NCBI RefSeq assembly: GCF_017353255.1
Contig: NZ_JAFMYU010000028.1
Location: 22,283 to 86,282, forward strand
DNA: 64,000 nucleotides
Origin: Fibrella aquatilis
GTDB lineage: Bacteria; Bacteroidota; Bacteroidia; Cytophagales; Spirosomataceae
Reading direction: 5' to 3'
In this document: piece after piece, positions 49,201-57,886 of the stretch
Layout of the letters: each line of letters opens with the position of its first letter
Numbering within the stretch: position 1 is the first letter of the stretch
Notes under the pieces: generated by a model
Seen by the model: only the letters and a program-made list of their open reading frames with translations
Told to the model about the DNA's origin: nothing
Database searches by the model: none
Program-made: the position numbers and the translations under genes

Positions 49201-49555
49201 CAGTCGAGTAACCTGTCACGACCACTTCGTTGAGCGAGGTGGCGTCTTCATCGAGTGCTACATTGATTGTGCTTTGGCTACCCACCGATCGCTCCTGTGA
49301 TGTATACCCAATGAAAGAAAAAACCAGAATGGCGTTGTCGGGTACAGTGATGCTGAAATCGCCGGTGGCGTTGGTGACGACACCGCGAGAAGTGCCTTTT
49401 ACGGTGACGTTAACACCGGGGATGCCTGCCTTGTCGGCGCTGCCCGTTACCCGGCCGGTTCGGGCGGTGCCTTGCGCCAGCGCCAGCCCACTATTGACTA
49501 GCAAACCCAGCAAAAGACAAAGGCCCAGTAGTCTGGATATACACATGTTTACCAT
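46229..49555 (-). CDS. SusC/RagA family TonB-linked outer-membrane transporter (pair 1)
   Basis: From ATG 49555 the protein has 1108 residues with a signal peptide ending at LALAQ; the frame is open to 49675 but the extra 40 residues look unlike a leader. A carboxypeptidase D regulatory-like domain (RVTGSADKAGIPGVNVTVKG) comes first. The plug domain follows with QLQGRVSGLTV, IRVRGFGAFGGNQPLYVVDGVP and SASIYGARAANGVIVYTTKKG, then the 22-strand beta barrel, ending in an aromatic residue (QISFGF). It imports a nutrient in a TonB-dependent manner together with the SusD partner downstream. No anti-sigma/ECF pair is next to it. Confidence 0.96.
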   Translation of the reverse strand: MVNMCISRLLGLCLLLGLLVNSGLALAQGTARTGRVTGSADKAGIPGVNVTVKGTSRGVVTNATGDFSITVPDNAILVFSFIGYTSQERSVGSQSTINVALDEDATSLNEVVVTGYSTDSRRETSGAVSTVQPQQLKSVPSGNVEQQLQGRVSGLTVITNGQPGTSSQIRVRGFGAFGGNQPLYVVDGVPTQTVDFLVPDDIETTTVLKDAASASIYGARAANGVIVYTTKKGQRRAQKLTVSYDGLFGATDPGKGQPILNPQEQADWTWQSRKNDKYQEGVPLGPDSFTNLAGGQYGSGPTPVLPEYLLVGNRSGVTGGVDLAAEQKKYNVNPANGAIYLVIPANKEGTDWYKAITRTAPLMRHTLGFSGGSDYSRFYISLGMQQQAGIVKFNDFTRYSLRANTEFDITKKLRFGENIQFTYLSTRGLQGGSGGQGVASDENDVLQAFRMPPIIPVYNSFGGYAGTAAPGFNNPRNPVANRDGQQNNLNANLVGYGNAYLEYDVIPALTLRSSLGGSYRNYYYNYYSRAQYENSENGTNFTYGEGAGFGLAWTFTNTAQYKQQFGIHSINALVGVEALNTGSGRNVDGSGLNPFTVDPNYVTISSTTPGATRQVGSGYGLGVNFFSTFAQARYALNDKYIVSGTVRRDGSSQFGANNRYGVFPAFSAAWRISAEPFMKSVPWVSDLKIRGGYGLMGNSNNVDPNNQYNLFASNAGNGYDITGANTSVQSGFYRSRIGNADAKWETSITSNLGFDGSFFNNKLEVILDVWRKDTRDLLFQLGLPGVVGVRANAPAVNIAQMRNQGIDITVITRGNLTPKVGYEVTAVGSFLSNQIQALAPGTPYFYSGGTRLSTNVVRNEPGQSISSFYGYNVVGLWQSKEEVAAADKIALDAAKAASTNPASVTSATYQSGAGPGRFRYADTNGDGKIDDADRAYLGSPVPKFTGGVTLTLRYGGFDVNTYLYTSLGNKIFNNSRWFTDFYTSFSGAAVSARVKDSWLPTNTNTNIPIFESASNFSTNTQSNSYYVEDGSFLRMQYLSAGYTFPSRMLGATGLSRLRLGVSATNLFTVTKYTGLDPAVGGAADSNFGIDIGNYPVTRGYNFQISFGF

Positions 49556-49892
49556 AGCGTATGAGAATAGGTTATGACAGCCTGTGATGACTGCCTCCGT
49601 AAAACCGGCTTTGTGTATTGAGTCTACTATATCTATAATATTTATAGAAGAAATAATTATATTTATTCGCGTCAAATCATTCTTTTTTCGTTAAAAAATG
49701 CAAATTAATTTTCAGTATACTTATAAAATTGCGTAAGTATTTATAATATTAACTTAAAATTTAGATTAAAATAGAGTAAAAAATACTCATGCTCACATGT
49801 TTATTTTTTTGTCGTTGAGTATAATTACGAAAAAAGGGTCTCCAATGTGTGATGGAGACCCTTTTGAATTAACTAACCACCCCTTTTTCTAC
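49556..49892. other. 337-bp AT-rich regulatory region upstream of SusC 1
   Basis: This region contains no gene. It holds the terminator of the isomerase gene (49832-49865) and a strongly AT-rich stretch (49620-49830) where the promoter of SusCD operon 1 must lie. The sequence TGAGTAT occurs on the minus strand at 49783-49789 and on the plus strand at 49816-49822. The same heptamer is repeated three times upstream of the second SusC gene. I could not place a promoter with both elements at correct spacing. Confidence 0.6.
49832..49865 (-). terminator. Intrinsic terminator after the isomerase gene
   Basis: A perfect 13-bp stem is formed by AAAAGGGTCTCCA and TGGAGACCCTTTT, with an 8-nt loop. It lies 28 bases beyond the isomerase stop codon on the minus strand and can work in both directions. 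It separates the isomerase/DUF1080 segment from SusCD operon 1. Confidence 0.9.
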
Positions 49893-50783
<891 letters not shown>

Positions 50784-50800
50784 AAGGGTAATTTGTCTGC

Positions 50801-50828
50801 GTAGAGACGCAAGATTTTGCGTCTCTAC
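50801..50828. repeat. Short perfect palindrome GTAGAGACGCAA (element J)
   Basis: Two 12-bp arms, GTAGAGACGCAA at 50801-50812 and TTGCGTCTCTAC at 50817-50828, flank the 4-nt loop GATT. The right arm overlaps the stop codon of the DUF1080 gene. Palindromes with a TAGAGACGC core are widely dispersed in Bacteroidota and cyanobacterial genomes to my knowledge, so this is likely one copy of such a dispersed family. It lies between two genes of one probable transcript. Confidence 0.85.
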
Positions 50829-51535
50829 AGTTCACGTATACGAATATTGCGGAACCAGACGGGGTTGCTGTGGTCCTGAAGGGCAATTTTGCCCGTGGCG
50901 AATTTACCGAACCCTTCCCAGCCTTTGAACTTACTATTGGCTACCATGGCATCCCATTCGGGGCCGGAGGTGGGGTATTCGGCAATTTTCTTACCGTTCA
51001 GGTATTGTTCGGCTTTGCCTTTGTTGATTACCAGGCGAGCCTTATTCCACTCGCCGGCGGGTTTGGCGGCATTAGGCGTAATGGGCTTCTGCATGTCGTA
51101 AAGTGCCCCGGCGGTGCGGTTGCCATCGTGGCCCATTTTGGCATCGGGGTGACGCTCATTGTCGAGTACCTGCATTTCGGGACCAGTCTGGTAGGTGGCC
51201 TTGTACTTGGGGTCTTCGCTGACATGGTATATAATGCCGCTGTTGCCCCCTTCCGAAATCTTCCACTCTAGTTCCAGTTCAAAATTACCGTAGTCTTTAT
51301 CGGTCACCAGGTCACCACCGCTCTTACTACCAGTCACGTAGTGAATGGCGCCGTCTTCAACCACCCATTTAGTGTCTGTGGGTATACCCGGTTTTTGAAA
51401 GATGTGCCAGCCAGCCAGCGTCTTACCGTCGAATAACGTCTGCCAGGGGCCTTTTTTAGGCATGGCGGCTTCAGAGAGAGTAGCGTTGAGCACCAGCGCC
51501 AGCAACACCAGCACGGGAAGTTTATACTGTTTCAT
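50825..51535 (-). CDS. Exported DUF1080 (3-keto-disaccharide hydrolase domain) protein
   Basis: I choose ATG 51535, which gives a signal peptide (MKQYKLPVLVLLALVLNATL, cleavage near SEAA) and a 236-residue protein; the longer frame to 51643 adds residues without leader character. The mature part is a single LamG-like jelly roll with the DUF1080 signature WQTLFDGKTLAGWHIF and NFELELEWKISEGGNSGIIYHV. Relatives act on 3-keto-glycosides or bind glycans. It sits upstream of the isomerase on the same strand, a pairing often seen in Bacteroidota carbohydrate loci. Confidence 0.9.
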   Translation of the reverse strand: MKQYKLPVLVLLALVLNATLSEAAMPKKGPWQTLFDGKTLAGWHIFQKPGIPTDTKWVVEDGAIHYVTGSKSGGDLVTDKDYGNFELELEWKISEGGNSGIIYHVSEDPKYKATYQTGPEMQVLDNERHPDAKMGHDGNRTAGALYDMQKPITPNAAKPAGEWNKARLVINKGKAEQYLNGKKIAEYPTSGPEWDAMVANSKFKGWEGFGKFATGKIALQDHSNPVWFRNIRIREL

Positions 51536-51611
51536 AGAAAAACCCACAGCGATTTGCGTTGCGCGGTCGTAGCATAAAGCTAAAGGGTAGTCGGTTATAA
51601 CGGTAGAGAAT

Positions 51612-51655
51612 AAAAAAAGCGGGTTGCCCCTAATATGGAGCAACCCGCTTTTTTT
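51612..51655 (-). terminator. Intrinsic terminator after the acidic protein gene
   Basis: A perfect 16-bp stem of seven A plus GCGGGTTGC and GCAACCCGC plus seven T encloses a 12-nt loop. It lies 18 bases beyond the stop of the acidic protein gene on the minus strand, and is usable in both directions. Confidence 0.92.
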
Positions 51656-51673
51656 AAGTAGTAAGTCAACTTC

Positions 51674-52150
51674 TTACGCCTTATCCACCTCTTTCCCCTC
51701 TTTATTGCTATACCCCTCATTATGCGGGTCGTACTGCGTGTTTGGGTCATCGCCCTGCTCCAAATAGGTAGCGTCGGCTCGGTGAAATAGAGCTTCATCA
51801 GACGGATTATCGGGCAACGATTCCAATTTCTTGGCCTCGGCGTCGGTCATGGGTCGGCTGGCTGATTGTGGGTTTAACTGGTTGGGGTCGATGTCCCACT
51901 CCTGATACGTACCCAGGCTTTCGCCACCGGGGGCGTCGGGGTTATTATCATCTTTGGTGGCGGCTTTGCTCAGCGTTGCCTCTACCTGATTTTGACCATC
52001 CATGTCAATTCCCGACGTACTGTCGTGGTACACATTGTTGCCTACCCCTTCCGACTCATGCCCGTAATCGGACGTGCCGTGTTGGTTGGGATCTTTTGAA
52101 TAAAATTCAGCGTCGACTTTATCGGGGTCGAATGGTGATTGAGTTGCCAT
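51674..52150 (-). CDS. Acidic, probably disordered hypothetical protein
   Basis: This 158-residue protein is very rich in Asp, Glu, Asn, Gln and Ser, has almost no hydrophobic segments, and lacks Cys. It starts MATQSPFDPDKVDAEFYSKD and contains repeated DPN motifs (KDPNQHG, DIDPNQLN, GDDPNTQYDP). It is probably intrinsically disordered. I do not recognise a family. It lies between the second SusCD operon and the DUF1080 gene and has its own terminator, so it is probably transcribed alone. A role in stress or desiccation, as for other hydrophilic proteins, would be speculative. Confidence 0.7.
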   Translation of the reverse strand: MATQSPFDPDKVDAEFYSKDPNQHGTSDYGHESEGVGNNVYHDSTSGIDMDGQNQVEATLSKAATKDDNNPDAPGGESLGTYQEWDIDPNQLNPQSASRPMTDAEAKKLESLPDNPSDEALFHRADATYLEQGDDPNTQYDPHNEGYSNKEGKEVDKA

Positions 52151-52212
52151 AGCGTTGCGTGGTTTACATGTGTAGCGTATAAACCCGGTCTCGCTTGTAG
52201 ATGTTTTTGGGT

Positions 52213-52278
52213 AGTTTAAAGTATAGGGTCCAAGCGGTCCGCCGCTGCGGGGACCGCTTGGACCCTATACTTTAAACT
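52213..52278. repeat. Perfect 28-bp inverted repeat after SusD 2 (element H)
   Basis: Arms 52213-52240 and 52251-52278 are perfectly complementary over 28 bp around the 10-nt loop GCCGCTGCGG. The left arm plus loop contains GCGGTCCGCCGCTGCGG at 52234-52250, the same module as in elements B and I. It lies eight bases beyond the SusD stop on the minus strand and probably ends SusCD operon 2. Confidence 0.95.
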
Positions 52279-52285
52279 TTAAACT

Positions 52286-54073
52286 TTACTTATACGCCGG
52301 GTTCTGCACCAGGGTGGGTGCGCCTGCTTTGTAGGCGTTGTCGATAGCCGTCTGGGGGATAGGGTAGTACTCGTTTTTCCCCTTCGTAAATGTTCCCACT
52401 TTCAGGTAGGTGCGCTTCAGGCTTTCTTTGGCCAGGTAGGCGTTCAGCGTTTCGGCGGCAATACCCCAACGCACGAGGTCGAAGAAGCGGTGGCCTTCCA
52501 TACCAAACTCCAGGCGTGTCTCGTGCCGAACGGCTTTGCGGGCCGTGACTTTGTCGGCAAAGGTTGTGGCCGGGTAGGGCTTGATCACGTAGTTGGCAGC
52601 GGGGGCCTCCGTAACGGTGTAGTCGTCTCGGGTGGCACCCTGAGTAGCCTTTTTCACGAAATCGGCGGGGTTGGCAGCCCGTGCCCGAACCAGATTGGTC
52701 AGCTCACGCGCGCGGGCCAGCGTACCCACTTCCACCTCGGCTTCGGCCAGCCACAGCAGCACGTGGGCATAGCGAATGAGCCGGTAGTTATTGGCTGTCA
52801 GGTTCTGCCAGCCTGTTCCCAGCAGCGTATTTTTCTTCGAGGCAACGTGCTTCTTGGGCGAATAAGGACCGGCATAGCTCTGGTCGCGGATGAAATCGCT
52901 GTTGTGGATCTTGAAATCCTTGAACAGAATGCCCCGGCGGCCAACCGTCCAGTCCAGACGTGGATCGAGCGGACCATCATACGGCGTGTATGGGGCATCC
53001 AGAGCTACACCCTGATCGTTCTTCACGTCTACATCGTTGAACGTATCCAGCAGGGGTAACCCATTGGCATCGGTTTTATAGGCATTCACCAGGTTTTGCG
53101 ACGGCTGGTAGAACCCACAGCAACCCCAGGGCGAGGCATAGGGGTGAGCCAGGCCCATACCCGCCGTGGCAGCACCATCATCGGCAGCCGACTTGGCATA
53201 CTGCACCTCAAAAATAGACTCGCCATTGTTGCGCGTGTCAGAATCGAAGTTCTGCGAGAAGTTGCTTGCCAGGGTAAACTTGCCGCTGTTCACGATCTGG
53301 TCGAGCACGGTTTTCGCCTGCGTCAGTTTAGCTGCGTTAGGGGCACCGGTGGCAATGTCGAATCCTTGGAACATGTACGTCTTGCCGAGGTGCGCCAGGG
53401 CTGCCCACTTCGTGGGGCGACCAGGTTGCGCCTGCGCTTCGGGCAGCACGGCGGCAGCAGCCTGAAAATCGGCCTCAATGTTTGGCCAGATTTCCTTGTC
53501 ATTGGGCACCTTCGTCGAGTTCGGGTCGCTGATATCGTAGACCTTCTCGTCGATGTAGGGGGCGTACCGGAAAATTTTGCGGGCCTCGAAATGGTAGTAG
53601 CCGCGCAGGAACCGGGCTTCAGCTTCGATCTGCTTACGGCGAGCGTCTGTGATGTCTTTCACATCGGCCAGTACGTCGAGCACGTTGTTGGTCCGGGCTA
53701 CGCCTTCGTATAACCCCCGCCACTTGTTACGAATGTGTCCGTTGGTAGGCTGAAAATCATAGCGTTCGATAAACGACTGCTCCGGCTGATCGCCCGAATC
53801 GGTGCCTTTGTAGGCATCGTCAGAGGCAATGCCGCCAAATACCCAGTTCTGCACTTCATTATTCCAAGGGTCCTGCCCGTCGATACCCTGCCCATCGAGC
53901 ATGCCGTAGGCACCGATCAGCAGCCCTTCGATACCCTGACTGTTGCTCAACGATGCCGGGCTGTATTGCCCTTGCGGCGGGCGGGTCAGGAAATCGGTGC
54001 TGCACGCGTCCAGCATTAACAATCCAGTGACTGTCAGGGCCGAGAGAGCGATTTTTTTATATGTTGCTTGCAT
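52286..54073 (-). CDS. SusD/RagB family nutrient-binding outer-membrane lipoprotein (pair 2)
   Basis: The 595-residue protein has a lipoprotein signal with Cys24 (GLLMLDACSTDFL). SusD hallmarks are EAEARFLRGYYHFEARK (from IEAEARF) in the N-terminal half, YAHVLLWLAEAEVEVG, and ETRLEFGMEGHRFFDLVRWG near the C-terminus. It resembles the SusD of pair 1 throughout, including a CCGFYQPS segment matching CCGFFAPS there, so the two pairs are paralogous. It follows its SusC gene by 20 bases. Confidence 0.96.
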   Translation of the reverse strand: MQATYKKIALSALTVTGLLMLDACSTDFLTRPPQGQYSPASLSNSQGIEGLLIGAYGMLDGQGIDGQDPWNNEVQNWVFGGIASDDAYKGTDSGDQPEQSFIERYDFQPTNGHIRNKWRGLYEGVARTNNVLDVLADVKDITDARRKQIEAEARFLRGYYHFEARKIFRYAPYIDEKVYDISDPNSTKVPNDKEIWPNIEADFQAAAAVLPEAQAQPGRPTKWAALAHLGKTYMFQGFDIATGAPNAAKLTQAKTVLDQIVNSGKFTLASNFSQNFDSDTRNNGESIFEVQYAKSAADDGAATAGMGLAHPYASPWGCCGFYQPSQNLVNAYKTDANGLPLLDTFNDVDVKNDQGVALDAPYTPYDGPLDPRLDWTVGRRGILFKDFKIHNSDFIRDQSYAGPYSPKKHVASKKNTLLGTGWQNLTANNYRLIRYAHVLLWLAEAEVEVGTLARARELTNLVRARAANPADFVKKATQGATRDDYTVTEAPAANYVIKPYPATTFADKVTARKAVRHETRLEFGMEGHRFFDLVRWGIAAETLNAYLAKESLKRTYLKVGTFTKGKNEYYPIPQTAIDNAYKAGAPTLVQNPAYK

Positions 54074-54093
54074 TGGTTGCGAGTTGTTTAAGA

Positions 54094-57000
54094 TTAGAAT
54101 GACAGATTCAGACCGATCAGCAGGGTGCGCGACACGGGCAGGTAGCCCCCGTCGAAGCCGAGGTTCCGGTTTCTATCACTGTTGAAGTTATTCGAGATGC
54201 TGATTTCGGGGTTCAGGCCCGTGTACTTGGTGAACGTCAGCAGGTTTTGCCCCTGAATGTAGACCTGACAGCTACCCAGGCCCAGCGCCGACAGTACAGT
54301 CCTGGGCAGGGTGTAGCCAAGCTGCACGTTCTTCAGGCGGAAGTACGAACCGTCTTCGATGAAGTACGTCGATGGCAAACTGCTCACCTGATCGTTGGCA
54401 TCGGGCGTGGGCACGGTGCCGCCCGTGTTGGTTGGCAACCAGGCATCGTACAGCGCACGGCGCGAGCGGTTGCCTTGGAACGTGTTGAAATCGGTGAAGT
54501 AGCGTGTGTAGTTAAAAATCTGGTTGCCCTGCGAACCACTGCCAAACAGCGTGAGGTCGAAGGCTTTGTAGCCCAGATTTACGTTCAGGCCGTAGGTAAA
54601 ATCGGGGTGCGGGTTGCCAATAACCGTCCGGTCGGCATCCGTGATCTTATTGTCGCCATTTATGTCGGCAAACTTGAACTTACCCGGTTGGTTGTAGGTG
54701 GTTGTGCCGAATGGTGCCCATGCCTTAGCCTCGTCGGCAGTCTGGAAAATACCCAACACCTTGTAGCCAAAGAACGACGAGACGGGCAGACCGGCCTGCG
54801 TAACGGTTACGCCACCGCCCGGTACCCGCGAGTTATAGCCAAAGTACTGGGTATTGTCGCTGTCGTTGAGCCGAAGCACCTTGTTACGATACGTGGCCAC
54901 GTTGCCTGTCACGTTGTAACGGAAAGCCCCCACCTGATTGCGGTAGCTGATAGCAAGGTCGATACCCCGGTTTTGCATACTACCTACGTTGTAGGCCGGA
55001 ATATCGGCATCGCCCGCCGTGAAGGTAAAGGGCGTGGTGAAGAGCATGTCTGTGGTCTTCCGGCTCCAAACGTCGAAGTTGATTTCCAACTTGTTGTTCA
55101 GCATGGACAAGTCGAAGCCAAAGTTGGTCGAGGCTGTCGATTCCCATTTGGCGTTGGGGTTACCAAACCGTTGTGGGCTGAAACCAGCCGTCGGCGTGGT
55201 GGTACCACCGTCGATGGGGTAGCCATTGTGGTAGGTGTCGGAGCGGTAGGTCGTATAGGCGTTATAGTCACCAATAGCCTGGTTGCCGGTGATGCCGTAG
55301 CCGGCGCGGAGCTTCAGGTCATTGACAAACGTGACGCCGTTTTTGAAGAAGTTCTCTTCCGAAATCCGCCAGCCTGCGCTTACCGCCGGGAACAAGGCAC
55401 TGTTTGAGGCCGACAGAAAACGTGACGATTTATCCTGCCGCAGAATGGCCTGGAACAAATACTTGTCGCCCAATGCGTAGTTCACCTTGCCGAATATCGA
55501 AAACAGCGAATAGTCCTGCTCAATCCGGCCTGAGTTGGCCGATGATGCCCGCGCGCCCAGATCGAGGTAGCTCTGAATAGACAGCTGATCGTTGAAGAAA
55601 CCACTACGGAACGCATCGAAGTATTCCTGATACTGCCGGATGGCTTCGGTACCCACAAAGGCGTCGATCTTATGAACGCTGTTGAGGGTCTTGGTATAGC
55701 TCAGCGTGTTGGTCCAGACCCATTGGTAGTTGTAGCGGTTCTGATCGTTCAGTTCCAGGTTGAAGTTACCTTCGATGTATTCGGGGTTGGCCCGGCGGAG
55801 ATACTTGGCGCGATCGCCATTGGCATCAATACCAATAGACGTGCGGGCCGTGAAACCAGCGGGCAGGTCCACTTCAGCGTAGGCATTGCCAAACACGCGC
55901 AGGCTGTTATAGCGGTTGTCACGCTGCCGGTAGAGCGTAGCTACCGGGTTTTCGTTATTACCCAGGTTCAGGCCCCGGCTACCAGCAAAGTTCCCGGCAA
56001 TGTCGAAAACGGGCAGCAGTGGGTGGTGTTTATAGGCACCCGACACGGCGTTCTGCTCTTCGTTGTTGTTGAAACCACCTTTCCGGCTGCTGTAGGCCAC
56101 CGTCAGGTTTTCACCCACGCGGATGCGTTTCTTTATATTAAACTCCGTGTTGGCCCGGATCGAGTAGCGGTCGTAGCCAATGTATTTGACCGTACCTTCC
56201 TGGTTGAAGTAGTTGACTGACAAGGCGTAGCGGCCGGTCTCTGACCCGCCCGTAGCGCCGAGCTGGTAGTTCTGGATAGGAGCTGTCTGCGATACTTCGT
56301 CGAACCAGTTGGTGTTGGCCGAGCGTGTAATGGGGTAAATGTTACTCGGCGTGAGCGAATACTTGGCCGGGTCAACGGCGGCGGTGCCTTCAGCTCCCTT
56401 GCTTGGGAACACGTAAGCCGGAATAGTCACCTGTCCGCTGGGGCCGTAGGTATACTGCCCGTGCGCTGGCGTTTTGCCCGCGCCGATGTCAGCCAGGTAT
56501 AAGTAGCGGCCCAGTTCTTCGGAATTTAGCACTTCACCTTTTCTGGCCCACTGCTGCGAACCGTAGTAGGTGCTAAATGTAATCTGCGATACTCCGGCTT
56601 TGCCTTTCTTGGTGGTGATGATCACCACGCCATTAGCCGCCCGCGACCCGTAGATTGACGAAGCCGAGGCGTCTTTTAGCACCTGAAACGTTTCGATGTC
56701 GTTGGGGTTGATCGTACCCAAGTTCTGCGTGGGCACCCCGTCGATGATGTAGAGCGGGTCATTGTTACCAATAGTGCCAAAACCCCGGATCCTGACGGTG
56801 GCTCCACCACCCGGCGTGGCATCGTTGGTCACGGTTACGCCCGCAACCCGGCCCTGCAACTGCTGCGACACGTCGGTGGCAGGTACAGAGAGCAGATCTT
56901 TCGTATTGACGGTTGCCACCGCCCCCGTAATATCGCGCCGCGACTGGGCACTATAGCCCGTTACGACCACCTCATTCAGACTGGCTACGTCTTCTGCCAG

Positions 57001-57300
57001 CGTCACGTTAATTACCGATTTGCTCCCCACCGGTATTTCCTGCGATTTAAAACCGATGTAAGAAATGACCAGTACGGCATCATTGGGCGTTGTAATCTGA
57101 AAATTACCCCCCGCATCGCTTGTCACACCGCGTGTAGTTCCTTTGATGGTGATGTTTACCCCTGGAATGCCCGTGCCGTCGGCCTGTGCCGTAACGCGCC
57201 CTGTTCGGTTGGTACCTTGGCCAAATGCTGTTACGCTCACCAAAAGGAGACACAGCAGCAAGCCAAGATGCGCCCTGGTGACTGAGTAAAATTTTGACAT
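54094..57300 (-). CDS. SusC/RagA family TonB-linked outer-membrane transporter (pair 2)
   Basis: The 1068-residue protein has a signal peptide ending at TAFGQ. The order of domains is carboxypeptidase D regulatory-like (RVTAQADGTGIPGVNITIKG), plug (QLQGRVAGVTV, VRIRGFGTIGNNDPLYIIDGVP, SSIYGSRAANGVVIITTKKG), and barrel ending GLNLSF. It is clearly paralogous to SusC 1. With the downstream SusD gene it forms an import pair for an oligosaccharide or related nutrient. A candidate promoter lies at 57357-57387, and three TTTGAGTATT repeats lie further upstream. Confidence 0.96.
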   Translation of the reverse strand: MSKFYSVTRAHLGLLLCLLLVSVTAFGQGTNRTGRVTAQADGTGIPGVNITIKGTTRGVTSDAGGNFQITTPNDAVLVISYIGFKSQEIPVGSKSVINVTLAEDVASLNEVVVTGYSAQSRRDITGAVATVNTKDLLSVPATDVSQQLQGRVAGVTVTNDATPGGGATVRIRGFGTIGNNDPLYIIDGVPTQNLGTINPNDIETFQVLKDASASSIYGSRAANGVVIITTKKGKAGVSQITFSTYYGSQQWARKGEVLNSEELGRYLYLADIGAGKTPAHGQYTYGPSGQVTIPAYVFPSKGAEGTAAVDPAKYSLTPSNIYPITRSANTNWFDEVSQTAPIQNYQLGATGGSETGRYALSVNYFNQEGTVKYIGYDRYSIRANTEFNIKKRIRVGENLTVAYSSRKGGFNNNEEQNAVSGAYKHHPLLPVFDIAGNFAGSRGLNLGNNENPVATLYRQRDNRYNSLRVFGNAYAEVDLPAGFTARTSIGIDANGDRAKYLRRANPEYIEGNFNLELNDQNRYNYQWVWTNTLSYTKTLNSVHKIDAFVGTEAIRQYQEYFDAFRSGFFNDQLSIQSYLDLGARASSANSGRIEQDYSLFSIFGKVNYALGDKYLFQAILRQDKSSRFLSASNSALFPAVSAGWRISEENFFKNGVTFVNDLKLRAGYGITGNQAIGDYNAYTTYRSDTYHNGYPIDGGTTTPTAGFSPQRFGNPNAKWESTASTNFGFDLSMLNNKLEINFDVWSRKTTDMLFTTPFTFTAGDADIPAYNVGSMQNRGIDLAISYRNQVGAFRYNVTGNVATYRNKVLRLNDSDNTQYFGYNSRVPGGGVTVTQAGLPVSSFFGYKVLGIFQTADEAKAWAPFGTTTYNQPGKFKFADINGDNKITDADRTVIGNPHPDFTYGLNVNLGYKAFDLTLFGSGSQGNQIFNYTRYFTDFNTFQGNRSRRALYDAWLPTNTGGTVPTPDANDQVSSLPSTYFIEDGSYFRLKNVQLGYTLPRTVLSALGLGSCQVYIQGQNLLTFTKYTGLNPEISISNNFNSDRNRNLGFDGGYLPVSRTLLIGLNLSF

Positions 57301-57356
57301 ACGTTTGAGATATATGTGATTTGGTTAATGAGAAATCAGTCCTGATTTCACCTTAC

Positions 57357-57387
57357 CAAACTAGTCTACTGTGCGAGATACGGCAAA
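57357..57387 (-). promoter_or_regulatory. Candidate promoter of SusCD operon 2
   Basis: On the minus strand TTTG (57387-57384) is followed after 20 bases by TAGTTTG (57363-57357). This is close to the Bacteroidota pattern of TTTG at -33 and TAnnTTTG at -7, although one spacer base is missing in the second box. The start codon is at 57300, leaving a leader of about 50 bases. Confidence 0.35.
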
Positions 57388-57475
57388 CAAGTTTAAATCA
57401 TCTCAGATATAGTTATATAAAAGGCAGATAATAGGCCTGTTTTTCATCAAAAAATACAATTATTTAAAATGTTAG

Positions 57476-57541
57476 TTTGAGTATTTAAGCTAAGTATAGC
57501 ATCTTTTGTTTTTGAGTATTCAGGCGCGCTTTTTGAGTATT
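57476..57541. repeat. Three direct TTTGAGTATT repeats upstream of SusC 2
   Basis: Exact decamers TTTGAGTATT occur at 57476-57485, 57511-57520 and 57532-57541, with start-to-start spacing of 35 and 21 bases. The TGAGTAT core also occurs twice upstream of SusC 1. The arrangement suggests an operator for a regulator of both Sus operons, or AT-rich coincidence. Confidence 0.5.
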
Positions 57542-57777
57542 ATCTATTTGTTATGCAGAGTATATATGTAATTTGACAAGGTCATTATGAATACGGTAAA
57601 TAGGTTTTAGCTAAAACATATGAGCTGTTGACAGGAGGGGGTGAAAGTGATCTGTAAAGCCAGCCAACCTTATTCTCTTAAAATGCTACTAATGAACCAG
57701 TTACAGAGAGGACTCTTCGATGGTCTTTCGGGTTACGGGCCGCTGGGTAGGTGTATAAAAAATCGAACCTATATGTT

Positions 57778-57807
57778 TTTGTATTTGACTACAATAACGT
57801 ATCTTTA
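57778..57807 (+). promoter_or_regulatory. Candidate promoter of the 57887 gene
   Basis: TTTG at 57778-57781 is followed after 18 bases by TATCTTTA at 57800-57807, a seven-of-eight match to the Bacteroidota -7 element TAnnTTTG. Transcription would begin near 57814, immediately before the CCCC/GGGG/CCCC leader segment. Confidence 0.4.
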
Positions 57808-57810
57808 ACT

Positions 57811-57878
57811 CAGTAAACAACTCCCCTAAAAAGGCAAAAGGGGTCTCAACCGGACCCCCTGCTCGAACAGTAAACAAC
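57811..57878 (+). promoter_or_regulatory. Leader with alternative hairpins flanked by direct repeats
   Basis: The 11-mer CAGTAAACAAC occurs at 57811-57821 and again at 57868-57878. Between them CCCCT (near 57823), AGGGGTC (57839-57845) and GACCCC (57853-57858) follow one another, so the G-run can pair with either C-run. This would give two mutually exclusive hairpins directly before the start codon at 57887. Confidence 0.35.
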
Positions 57879-57886
57879 AAATACTA

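Larger units (their letters stand above)
57301..57886. other. 586-bp intergenic regulatory region between SusC 2 and the 57887 gene
   Basis: This AT-rich gap separates divergent genes and contains no convincing coding frame. It holds a candidate SusC 2 promoter (57357-57387, minus), three direct copies of TTTGAGTATT (57476, 57511, 57532), a candidate plus-strand promoter (57778-57807), and a leader with alternative hairpins flanked by 11-bp direct repeats (57811-57878). Confidence 0.65.

Noticed and set aside
49673..49704. Promoter of SusCD operon 1 from CAAA motifs on the plus strand
   Set aside because: The two motifs are 24 bases apart and the -7 box lacks the TA, so the match to the Bacteroidota promoter pattern is too poor.
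54247..55407. Open frame of 386 codons opposite SusC 2
   Set aside because: The minus strand is a full SusC; the opposite frame is explained by codon bias.
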